Shown here: positions 53,891 through 64,000 of the stretch, piece after piece | Layout of the letters: each line of letters begins with the position of its first letter | Position numbering within the stretch: position 1 is the stretch's first letter | Assembly: GCF_019649055.1 (NCBI RefSeq) | Contig: NW_026570299.1 | Coordinates: 602,636 to 666,635 of the forward strand | Length of the DNA stretch: 64,000 nt | Origin: Paramacrobiotus metropolitanus | Taxonomy: Eukaryota > Tardigrada > Eutardigrada > Parachela > Macrobiotidae | Reading direction: 5' to 3' | Position numbers and translations under genes: made by a program | Notes under the pieces: model-generated | What the model was told of the DNA's origin: nothing | Database searches by the model: none | What the model saw: only the letters and a program-made list of their open reading frames with translations

Positions 53891-56125
53891 GGTGAGCGGA
53901 AACTCAAGAAATCTAACAGACACAATATACTGGATCAGGAAATCGCGCAGATTACTTTGCTTGTGAAAAACAGTTGGCGAAAACGTCTCTAGGCAATCCC
54001 AATCCGGTTAATGCAGTTTATAATTACGAATACCGTCATATCGAGCCTTTTAACAGCTTTAGTTGAAAGTAAACAACACGTCAGCGGGCGCCTTCAATTC
54101 ATCCTATCGATCGGTGAGGCTGTGAGAGCAACACTACATAGGGGCCATCGGCATATAACTTCCGAAATAACAGGAGGCTGAAGAATGTCAAGGGAAAATT
54201 CCCATGAAATTGGCATGGTGTATTGTAACATTCATTTAAAATATGACAGTTTCTTCTGGGACAGGAAATTAGGAAATGTTTTGTACGGATGTCGGTTCCA
54301 ACAAAATGGTCACGTATGACGGTAATGAAGTCTAAATGAACAGATCGCGTTTTCTTCTAGCCCTAATTTACGGCCGTACTCCTATGACAATGTTAATAAA
54401 CATCAGAAACCTTACGTTAATCTGCAGAAGGTCAATGAGTAATAAAATTAGTGTAATAATGAACAGTGCAACATAAAACAATGATTGTATTGTAGCGATA
54501 GTATTTGTACGAACGATAAGACCACCCGGCTATGATTTATCATTTCATCGCGTTATGATTTTCTGTCCATTTTACCGGCTACTTCTAATACTCACGAATT
54601 CCTAGAATTCCGTCTGGTAGTCTGCTTGCTACAGCTTGCATCAGCTTGCTTAACCTTGCCCTAAACCTTGCTCCGTTTCTTGCATTACTGTTGTCATTAA
54701 ACATGCCTTGAGCCACGTTGTTGCGTTTGACCGCTTGGGATGAACCTGTGTCATCCCAATCACAACCGCCTGTGTAACTTTGCTACATTAGCAAGAGCGT
54801 CCTCGGCCAGCATCGTTGCCGGCCGTGCCACCTTTCATCCTAACAGCCGCATAATCATTGTAAAGGCTGATCGTCACCCCACTAGAACAGCAGCCAGATA
54901 GGCTGTTGTTACAATTTATCTTACCACTACCTGTGGCTTGACAGCATTGATATTCTGCAATGCAAAATCTTGCATTGCTGCGTTTGTCATGGTCCCAGGT
55001 CAAACCAAAGTAGAAAAAGAAAGCTTAAGCCTCATCGTCGTCCGTTAACCGGGATTTCCATCAATTTGTGAATCGAAGCGGAACTTTAACCACCATGCAG
55101 ACTTTCTCTTGAACGGATGGCCCTTACGGTGTCACGCTGCCCCTTGGGAAAAGAGTACTGACCCGGGATGCCACTTGTGTACAACCTGCCTCAAAGCTGC
55201 ACGTCATTCTCCGCTAATGACTGTGCAAAAATGCCTTATTCAGTATTCGGTTTCGTCCTCTTTCTGGGCATCTGTCGTTTATTGGCTCGTGACGGTGCGT
55301 TTTCTTGTGGAGCGTGAATAATACTGAAATTATTGTTATTTGGTTCTGCTACACATTAATTCTGACTTTTTTGTTAATAATGCATTTAACCGAAATTGTA
55401 CGAGTTCGCTCCAAAGTGAGTGTCGGCCGAAAATAGTCGAAGCGGAAGTGAAACTGCCCCTATGCATATTTATACCTCCGTTGTTCACCAAGAACGCTGA
55501 ATTCTGATGAATGTAGGTACCAACTAGCTGCATTAAAATTTTCTGCTACAGCCTCCTCGGGAACAGCGACGTTTTCACAGCTGAAGACATATTATCCCTG
55601 TGCTCATTCCATATGCGCCCAGTTTATCCATAATGTCAAATAATTACGTACCAGTGTCTCGTTTTCTGTATTCCATGGATTTGGTCATGTTTACTTGTCT
55701 CTGTTTTGCCGGTTGTGGTGGAAGTGGCATGAATTTAATCGAAGCCAACACATCTTTTGTGCCCAGATCTCAGACATGGATATGAATCTTTTATATTTTT
55801 GTTAATACGAGTATATTGAGTGTTCAATATACGCGGCAAGACGAAATTAAATACAGGGACAAAACACTGCTGCAACCGAAACGATACAGATAAAAATGTA
55901 AAATCAGCTGAATATTTAAAGTGACAAAACATGCTGGTTTTTAATGCAACTTAATGGTGTGCGGAATTGTTGGGGGTTCTCTTACAATTTGTTCGCTACA
56001 TATAACAAAAAGCCAACTCGACTTCGTGTCGGGTCGTTGTTCGTGTCGGTTCGTAATTGACGGCTGACGAAATATCAGGGATGAAATGGCGGGTCACCGT
56101 TCCGATAAATTGCCATGTCAGCATT
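53891..56125. other. Intergenic; contains one Cys-rich frame on minus (55027-54788)
   Basis: The minus frame lacks an ATG. It encodes a short hydrophobic start, then FCIAEYQCCQA ... NCNNSLSGCCSSG to a stop at 54788. It could be the last exon of a small secreted Cys-rich protein whose first exon was not found. The rest of the interval shows nothing supportable. Confidence 0.3.
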
Positions 56126-57080
56126 TCAGTGTTTCCTGTAGAACCATGAACGGCATGTCTGCAGTATGAACGCTCTGAAAATAGTCAAAGACATGGCGAA
56201 AATGATAGGATCCATTACAGCCTGCATGGCGAACAACACCGTTGTCAAAGTTTCCACGGTCGGAAATTCTGTCACCGTCGTGAAGCAGGCGATGGTCCAG
56301 TAGACTTCATCCGGGGTCCAGCAGATCAGCACGCTGAAGGTCAACAGCGTTAGCACCACGAATGGACGTAGATTTCTCGGAGTGGACGTAGTCGACTGCT
56401 ACAAAAAAAGCAGTTTCTGTGTGCTTTGCTTCCTTAGCATTTTTAAAATGGTCAACTTTACTAATACTACAGTAATAATAATTATTATGTACAAGTACCA
56501 AAACTATCTTGCTGTTGATTGCTGGTAGTAATCAATATTCAAAGTACCACGAGTATGTGAGTGCGCGAAGAGAAAGGTTTGCAAGGGACGTGCAAAAAAT
56601 CTTGCTTTGACACACTCTTCCTTAGTAACAACAATAATTACCGAAGATTGGCCCCGCATGTCGAAGGTGGACACGGCTCTGGCGACTGCCATTGTAGATC
56701 GATTCAGCGCCAACGTCGATCCGTTCATAATTTTTCGCCGTTTTTTGTGCTTGTACAGAAGAAAAGGATAAGCAAACACAATAAAAGCGATTTGCAGATC
56801 GTAGCCGATTAGCGCGACGAGCGTACTGTATAAATTCTGCTCTTTTATATTCATCCGACACCCGTGCTCTGATGCCGACTGATGATATTCTCCTGTAGTA
56901 CAGGATGTTGAAAGATAGCAGGGCTATGATGTAGACTGTGAAGGTTGAACGCAGCGCTGGACGGAAGATGAAAACGCACAGCATTCCGACATTAAGACAC
57001 AGCTGTAGAATGCATAAGGTCAAACGACCGATAGCGCCGTATGTCCATGTTTGAGTGTCAACGGCGGTTATGTTTGCCAT
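56126..57080 (-). pseudogene. GPCR family B pseudogene with internal deletion
   Basis: Exon 1 57080-56642, exon 2 56398-56126, splice sites intact. Compared with the paralogue at 52700-53890, about 257 bp of exon 1 are missing: late TM2 through TM4 (after FNILYY). Because 257 is not a multiple of three, the sequence after the junction is frameshifted. TM5 and exon 2 (CWTPDEVYW, MDPIIFAMSLTIFR) still read well in their own frames. Dead by a single deletion. Confidence 0.85.
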
Positions 57081-57602
57081 GTCCTGTGCAGCAAGGGAAA
57101 CTGGGTACGGCAGTTGAGACGGTATGCGCTCTGTCTGGAAACTGAGTAAGACTACTGATTCTGGAAAGAGCGTTTGCGTGTTTGTTCCTTTTCGGTATAT
57201 ATGCGAATTTCAGATGTACATAGTTAATAACACGTCGGCGTCGTTTATCATAGAAACAGCGGGCGACAGCTTTTAGACGCCTCATTAATTTTGATAGAGG
57301 CTAGCGCAAAGCGCGGTTGATAAATCATTCAAAGCAGTGTCACACGCAAAGTGGGGATTTTATCTTTGATGAGCTTATTTATCTACAAACAGTACGAAAC
57401 AATCCCAGAAACCCCGATCTAAGTTTAAAAATGCCCTCGTTTTGTGCTGACCCACAGATAGAGGACTGTTCAGAAAGTTAAGGATCGTTCACTGCTGGGC
57501 TTTTCGTATGTCACAAGAACTGGCTTTATTCATTTTTCCGTTCAGCAATGGCCCATTCAATGGGCCAGTAATCGTTGATCCTTATCCTTAACAGAGAAAG
57601 TT

Positions 57603-57860
57603 TTATTTCAATAATAACAAAATCACAGCCGAGCTGAGCAGAAAAACAACATCGGGCACTAATCGTTCCCGATCAGCCAATCTAAAAGCTAAAAAAACGT
57701 CCTCGTTGTCTCGCACTTCAATAAATGTTCCGAGGACAGACACCGCACTTCCCCGTTGTATCTCAATGCTGAATTTCTGACGCAAAAACTCTCCCGACCG
57801 AGGGTTACCACTACATTCGCAAATCTTTCTTGGCAGATCTTTGAAAAACTTCTTGGTTAG
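57603..57860 (-). pseudogene. Retroelement protein remnant (C-terminal tail)
   Basis: The frame contains GEFLRQKFSIEIQRGSAVSVLGTF, similar to the tail of the remnant at 11516-11980. Only about 60-80 codons are left. Confidence 0.55.
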
Positions 57861-59120
57861 CGGAAATTATCCTTAACTATCCTTAACTTAACTTATCCTT
57901 AACTATTTTCCTTGTATTCTGTGATGCCGTAGTAACCGTAACCTTTGTTATTTATGACCTCTGTCCACTGTGATATTTAGCGATCTAGATTTGCATTGTT
58001 AGTCAGTCAGTTAGTTGATAAACCGGTGAGCGGCAAGTCGTGATATATTCATTGCAAATTAAAGACTTGAGGTGCTTACCGATGCTCTGCTTTAATGTCG
58101 ACACGTTCAAATATCGCAGACGTGAAGTCCTCGTTATAGTTTTATGCGGACTTCTGAGTTTCAGATTATTTAGCGATAGGCTTTAATTACGTACTTTCAG
58201 TTAATTTGTTAAATTTCAGTTTTGGGCATAACACCTTAGCCTGATTGTTAAGCATGTTCGCAGTATTACACTTTTTATTCTGTTTTCACTCGAAGACGAC
58301 AACAACTCAACGGATGACAAATAACGTTGCCAGCTCAATAAGGGATACGTTATTGCCAAGCGGACATTGCACAGGAAACATTTAATAATTATAATCATAA
58401 TCTCGGGACATAAAACATATATCCACTCGTCGTACAGCCTGTACTGGTGTACGTACGTAACAAGCACGCTCACTGAAAAGTGGATCAAAAACAGGATTTC
58501 ATGCGTTGGTTAGTTCCGCTCGGATTTGCTCTGCGCCCGATGGAGATCCGATTCAGAACACCACATTAAAATGAACCATTCGTAGCTAAAACATCTGCTC
58601 CCCTTTAAAACCAGGCGAAACTGACGAGCGTGCCATATGTTTAACTGGGGCAGGCGCACTGCCTGTTCCGTTTATATCGGATCATATTTTTGCTCTTCGA
58701 CGCAACGGAAACCAGTTTTGCAATAAGGTATTAACGCAGGATCGAGCTGGTTATTTTTGATTTAATAGGGATTGCCGGCAGATGCAACTAATATCCTTGA
58801 CGCATTGACGATGATGTTAGAAGACCATACTCATATACTGAGACCATTCTCGATGCGTTAAATTACTTAATTGAACACTTGAAAATCGTGTAAAAACTAA
58901 AAAAGTAAGATTGACGGCTTCCTTGTATTTTCATCAAAAGTTTCAATCGCTGGTGTGCTTTTTCCTGTATATGTAGTGTACATATACATACTGTACAAGT
59001 GTACATACGGCTTGCGTGCATGCCGATACTATTCAGAAACCGAATGGTCAGAACTTGGATTATCGTTGTTATTCATCGATGCGTGATCGTTTGAATTAAC
59101 TGACCGAGCAGTTAGAAAAA
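57861..59120. other. Intergenic, nothing supported
   Basis: Short (TATCCTTAACT)n repeat at about 57865-57910. Otherwise no pattern. Confidence 0.35.
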
Positions 59121-60497
59121 TGAATCACACGCCGCACGAAAACGCGACATTGCACCACGGAGTTTGGAGAACGGCTAACTGGGAATTCCCCTTGATTCCC
59201 GATTGCTTTTATTCATTTTGCAAACCGTGCTCAACCTGTGCATGCTGGTTTTCCTTCTCCGGCAGAGAACACTGCGCACCGGCTTCTGTGTGTATCTAAT
59301 TGCTCTCCTGTCGGCTAACATCTTCTACGGTGTGGGACAGTATCCTCTGGACATCCTGCAGGCGCTGTACGGCGGTTGGTGGATGTCTAGAGCAGCCTGT
59401 AGTTTCTACGTTTACCAGATTTGGGTGTTTATCGGTGTGCCGATGCATTTACACGTTTTAATTACCATCAATCGCTTGTGGGCGTGGACGTTCCCGGTGT
59501 CATACCGGAATATTCACAACACCAAAGTGGCATGTTGGATGTGTGCCGGGAGCGTAGCGTATGTTCATATTCTTTGCTTCCCGCTGTTTCTTATTGATGA
59601 AGTTTGCTATCGAAAGGTTCCGGAAACGTTTGGCTGCTATTTGGATACGGAAGATCAGGCTGTATACTCCAATATCGTGAACATGTTGGCGTTCAATCTG
59701 CCGGTTATTATTGTTGTGTTAGCATATCCATTGATAGTATACAAATATTTAGGGCGACGACGAAATCGTAGCAGATGTTTAGCACCATTTTCCACGGGAA
59801 ACAGTGGCCAGAATACAGTAAACAAGGTAAATATGTATCACGACCTTACGTAGAAGACAGCCTTACGTAGAACCCAACTAATATATCGAGAATGATCGTA
59901 TCGTAATAAGCAGTTGTGTCGCAGCGCGTCTCTGCAAATTTGCTTGAGGTAACATAGTATTACTTTTCATTCATTTGGGCTACTTAGCTTTTTAATAGAC
60001 CGAACCGAGATGTTTTAATATTTCCCTTCTCGCAGTTTGAACCTTTTATCAGCGTCTCACGTAGCTTTTGGCCTGCAGTGCAGCGAAGCGATTAAAATGA
60101 CCTTGTTAATTTATCCATTACCTTGGTGTTATCGTTATGCGATAAAAGTTGATCTCTGGCAATCCATAAGATTTGTCCTCATCTGCGTCAATACTTGTTA
60201 ATTAAATAGAGTCAACCGGCAACAACTGTTGCGAATGGCCGGGATGACGACAGCGTTCGATCGTTCCTCATGCTGACGCTGCTTACCTTCAGCGTACTTA
60301 TCTGTTGGGTACCATACCGAATCTATTGGACCCTGGACGGTTTCCTGGATGTATCAGAATTATCACTGATGAAACGGATCATCAAAATTGTGTATACGTG
60401 GCAAGCACTTTTTGACGCCATTCTGCTGACAATGTCGCTACGCAGCTTTCGTATCGCTGCAGCAGCCCTTTGGAGAAGACGCTGTCACAGTTCATAA
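59121..60497 (+). pseudogene. GPCR family B, two exons, one-base deletion near the N-terminus
   Basis: Exon 1 59121-59826, exon 2 60210-60497; splice sites AAG|GTAAAT and AAATAG|AGT, phase 0. From TM1 on, everything reads: TLRTGFCVYL, QYPLDILQALYGGWWMSRAAC, INRLWAWTFPVSYR, FGCYLDTEDQ, CWVPYRIYW. TM7 is atypical: FDAILLTMSLRSFR lacks the Pro of DPxxxF. The ATG frame (MNHTPHENAT) is one base short of joining TM1: between TGG and GATTG there are 18 bp where the intact gene at 62853 has 19. Either a recent pseudogene or a single-base assembly error. Confidence 0.75.
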
Positions 60498-60631
60498 AGG
60501 TCTTGCGAAAATGTTTTGGAAGGGCCGTGTCCCTGGCAGTTTTAAGCTCCGCTTCTGGTCTTTAGCATTCGGAATGATACCATAATTAGTTTTAAAGAAT
60601 TTTCTAAATGAAAGGTTAGGCCTGCTGGCGC

Positions 60632-60750
60632 CGCCCACTTTTCTACTTACAGGTACGTACGTGTAAGTAGAAAAGTGGGCGTACGTACCTGTAACAGAAA
60701 AATTCCTCAAAACAGCGAGTATACTCGCTGTTTTGAGGAATTTTTCTGTT
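60632..60750. repeat. Two adjacent large perfect palindromes
   Basis: Palindrome 1: 20-bp arms 60632-60651 and 60662-60681 with a 10-nt loop that is itself near-palindromic (GGTACGTACG). Palindrome 2: 58 bp (60693-60750), perfect with no loop, centred on GTATAC. Part of palindrome 1 (TTACAGGTACGTAC) also pairs with 60681-60694, so alternative folds compete. Lies about 150 bp downstream of a GPCR gene. Confidence 0.9.
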
Positions 60751-62852
60751 CTGAGCATTTTCAGTTACAGTATCTAATATGGATCTTCGGCACAGCTGCG
60801 CTAGGTCAATCTGTTGATTTAATTGGTTGGTTTTGGTTTTTCGACAGCATCTCGAATAAATGTTGATACCTGAAGGACGTATCTGCTAGCTACTACAAGT
60901 TTATTTTTGGATGGCGCTGCTCTTACGGTACTTGTACTTATGATTACCGGAAGCGAAACCTGCCTTATTTTAGTACAAAGCAGTCTGAAATGATCATAAA
61001 AACGAATGCGAAAGCTGAACCATTTTGCCGTCACAGGCTTTTGTTCCCGAATAACGTCTAAAACTGTGGCGTATTTATCGTTTAATTCGAGATGCCATTA
61101 ACAGAGCAACTAATTCAATTTGCCAAGAAACAAACTTACAGCAATGAATGCAAGTAGACATACAGTACAACTACAAGGTCATCGGTATACAGTTACAAGC
61201 AATGTGGTGCCATGCCCACTAAACGATATTTCCTGCTACAAATACCTTAAACCTAAAGCTGTTCATTAGGCAAGCTAGCTGGAAGTTGGGTTGCATTCAA
61301 TATTCCTGCGCAGGTGGTTCTTACGCACGTCATATAGCTCCGATTCCGCAAGATAATAATTGTCATGTAAGGCTAAAGTACACTAGCTTGCAGTCCTGTT
61401 GAAAGTGGCGGAGGGTTAACGAGCTTTCTACATGATCAACTAGGAGTCTAGGACTGTCGAACAGTAACGTGAAGTATCGCTTCTTTCGCATGGTCTGTGC
61501 AAAACCAGTCTCAGGCTTTCGAAGTATAAATCGAGACAGTTCTGCTAATTATTTGCAAATTAATGCGGATTACGGTAGTTCATTTTATTGAATCATAAAC
61601 AAACCGTAAGCTTTATAGTCTGAATACGAGTACGTCGGATAATGGTGCAAGCGAAGCAGTTTAAAGGGCTACTGTAGCAACACCAGTAACTTATTCAAAA
61701 TTTTAAAATAATTAATTAAATTTTCTTGAATAAATTTACATTTTTCTTAATTAAATTTTACACCATCCATACGATGCCATAGAGCCATTACGGAAAGTGA
61801 ATTTACGGTTAACCAACGTCGTTAGTTCAGGATCATACTAAACTGAAGAAGACTGTTCGAGAAACGACGGAAAAGATTTCCAGCTTGCTTTCAGCCTTTG
61901 CTGAGTAAGGCAGCTCATTAGCGAGGCCTCACAGGTAATTATACATAATTGTCAATTGTGCGTATTTATAATGGCATATTAGAGCTGCCTACTCCAAATC
62001 TCCCATCTATACAATATCTCAGCCTTTCGCGTCTTTTGCAACCTCGTAGTAGCTCTTTCCCGTAATCTCAATTTGCTGCAGCACGCTTGGTAGCACATGG
62101 ACTCCACTCGTACAGATACAGTCGCGTGGGAGCACGAAGATGAAAGCTATTTTCAGTAAGGATCATGGAAGGTCGCGTTAATTTCGGTAACTGCGAACAC
62201 AACCAGCATAAAACAATGCGGCGTAGGCGTCGCCTTATATTCTTGATTCAGTGCCATCCTTCCGCTGTTGCCGCTTCGGAGGCAGCGTAAATTGCACAAA
62301 CACAAAGTTTCTTTCTAAGATACACGTCCTCGCATCCGTAATCTAGGATTTTCAAAAAGAATTTTCTCAAATGATGAAGGAATGTAGAGAATGGCAACTG
62401 TAATCCTTGCTTTACTTATTTCGCAATTACAGTCAAGGAACAGTAGCACATTTTCTGTAACAATTAAAACTCAGTTAATCTTTTTCGTTCCTTCTATATT
62501 CCCGAGAACGGATGCACAATTTCTTCGATTGCGTGCGCCGTGAATGGGTACTGGTTTGTGGAGAATTTCTCGGAATTTGCTACGCGATCTAGGCAAAAAT
62601 AGGTGTACGTAGTACACATAGTAGCTTTTGCTTGATCAGTTCCATGCCGATAGCGTGCGTTTATTCGTTTCCATGCAGTTCGAAAAACAAGCACTGACTG
62701 CACATGTTCAAATATTTCATGTTCAGAATTATGAAACGATTTAGGCATTCTCTATGGCAAAAAGTTTGAGAGATTGAAGCAAAAGCTTGCACCGCATTTC
62801 CCGAATGAAGTTATATTGTGCTAATCTGTATGTGCATTGTACAATTAAAAAC
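60751..62852. other. Intergenic, nothing supported
   Basis: Upstream region of the last receptor gene. Scattered short frames, A/T-rich stretches near 61690-61760. Confidence 0.35.
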
Positions 62853-63948
62853 ATGAGCGCTAACTTCACTAACATCACGACTAAAGTTTCCTTTTCCGTT
62901 GCCGCTGCAACGTGGACTGCTGTGTGGAATTACTCTACCATCTCGCGATTGACATTCTTCGTCCTGCAGATCGTCCTCAACCTTTCCATGCTGCTCTTTC
63001 TTATCCATCACGAAGCACTGCGCATCGGCTTCAACGTGTATCTCATTGGCCTTCTGTCTGCCAATATATTCTACGCCTTCGGTCAGTATCCAGTGGAGAT
63101 TCTACAGTCACTGTACGACCACTGGTGGATGTCGAAGGCAGCTTGCAGTTATTACATATACCAATCCTGGGTGTTTGTCAGTGTGTCAATCCACATGCAC
63201 GTGCTCATCACCATCAATCGGCTGTGGGCGTTGACCTTTCCGTTGTCCTACCGGAATCAGCACAACACTAGAGTGGCGTGTTTGTTTTCAGTCTCCATCG
63301 TTGTCTATGTGCACATTGTGTGTTTTCCGCTGTTTCCCATTGATGAGTTATATTATCGGCCGCCCACAGAGCTTGGTTGCTTTTTAGATACGGCCCAACA
63401 GAAATTGTACTCAACTATCGTTAACATGGTGGCGTTTAATTTGCCGGTTGCAGCAGTGGTGTTTTCCTATCCCTACATTCTATACAAATATCTTCGCCGG
63501 CGACGAACGAAAAATGCGGTTAGGCCATCATCCATGTGGATCAATAACCAAACTGACCGGAACCAGGTTCGTATGAAACCGACCAACGTGAACACAGTTC
63601 AGCTGTTATTGGAGCCTTTTGAACCGGCAATTTCTTGCAAAATGTCGCACTTACTTCTTTTCACAGAGAAAAACAATCGCAGCGAGTCAAAAGAACGACA
63701 ACAGCGTTAGCCCGTTCTTTACCCTAACTCTACTCACGTGCAGTGTAATGATATGTTGGGCGCCCAGTCAAGTATACTGGACGCTGGACAGCTTCATGGA
63801 TGTCTCGGGACTATCCCAGTTCGATAAAATCGCGATGGCTCTCTATGCGCTCCAAGCAGTTTTGGATCCGATTCTTTTTGCCCTCTCTTTAAACAACTTT
63901 CGCTCTGCTGTTCTACAGTTGTGGAAAAAAATCTGCCGTTCCCCATAA
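62853..63948 (+). CDS. Rhodopsin-like GPCR, family B (two exons, 331 aa, intact)
   Basis: Best preserved member. Exon 1 62853-63566, exon 2 63667-63948; phase 0, CAG|GTTCGT and TTTCACAG|AGA. ATG at 62853 preferred over an upstream TTG in frame. N-terminus with NxT sites (NFTNITT). TM1 LTFFVLQIVLNLSMLLFLI; TM2 VYLIGLLSANIFYAF; Cys in AACSYYIYQ before TM3; ITINRLWALTFPLSYR at the DRY position; TM4; ECL2 Cys in LGCFLDT; TM5 FNLPVAAVVFSYPYILYKYL; a basic ICL3; TM6 MICWAPSQVYW; TM7 LDPILFALSLNNFRSA. The intron falls in ICL3 in all family members. Ligand unknown. Confidence 0.9.
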
Positions 63949-64000
63949 ACGTGCACGCGGGTTTCGACAGGGATAGGGTGATTGTTACGTGCATAACGCC

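Noticed and set aside
57865-57910. Telomere-like TATCCTTAACT repeats
   Set aside because: Only a few imperfect units, internal in the contig, not matching a known animal telomere repeat.

Overview
The window looks like nuclear DNA of a small invertebrate animal. The evidence is split genes with short GT-AG introns (several about 60 bp), tandem families of seven-transmembrane receptors, type II Golgi-style glycosyltransferases, LTR retrotransposons and several MITE families. A tardigrade or similar ecdysozoan is my best guess, but nothing here proves it. There are no rRNA or CRISPR loci and no convincing host tRNA gene.

Layout. Positions 1-8420 (minus strand) hold a large Gag-Pol LTR-type retroelement. 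It has a 1247-aa Gag (coiled coil, capsid-like domain, CCHC knuckle, RGG tail), a textbook -1 frameshift signal, and a Pol frame with a retropepsin that runs off the left edge. Its leader and probable promoter lie at about 8421-9265. 9.3-12.9 kb is decayed repeat DNA with a reverse-transcriptase-type remnant. 12.9-15.3 kb is a secreted leucine-rich-repeat gene. 16.0-20.3 kb has two related DXD glycosyltransferases. 21.5 kb is a receptor pseudogene fragment. 22.5-23.2 kb is a secreted Asn/Ser-rich gene with an EGF-like end. 24.2-46.0 kb carries three copies (family A) of a five-exon multi-pass membrane protein, all on minus. The first copy is a pseudogene split by a miniature LTR element, the second is intact, and the third is intact but carries a young Ty1/copia element in an intron. 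Between them lie a mucin-like membrane protein (34.1-34.7 kb) and a GPCR pseudogene (36.4-37.6 kb). 48.0-50.5 kb is a four-exon secreted FAD-linked oxidase of the berberine-bridge/MreA type. 52.7-63.9 kb is a cluster of two-exon rhodopsin-like GPCRs (family B): two intact, two broken.

The two most unusual signals are both in mobile DNA. (1) The Gag-Pol element carries about 32 sense copies of AAAGGTCA in its coding region, spread over all three reading frames. Its leader carries about 12 copies of the exact reverse complement. The motif is therefore kept at the nucleotide level, and leader and coding RNA could pair at many points. (2) The 604-bp miniature LTR element at 27.8-28.4 kb has, inside each 183-bp LTR, a tRNA-like block with perfect A and B boxes and a T6 terminator.

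Host genes read as surface and secretory functions: receptors, membrane proteins, glycosyltransferases and secreted proteins. Tandem duplication and repeated insertion account for most of the pseudogenes.
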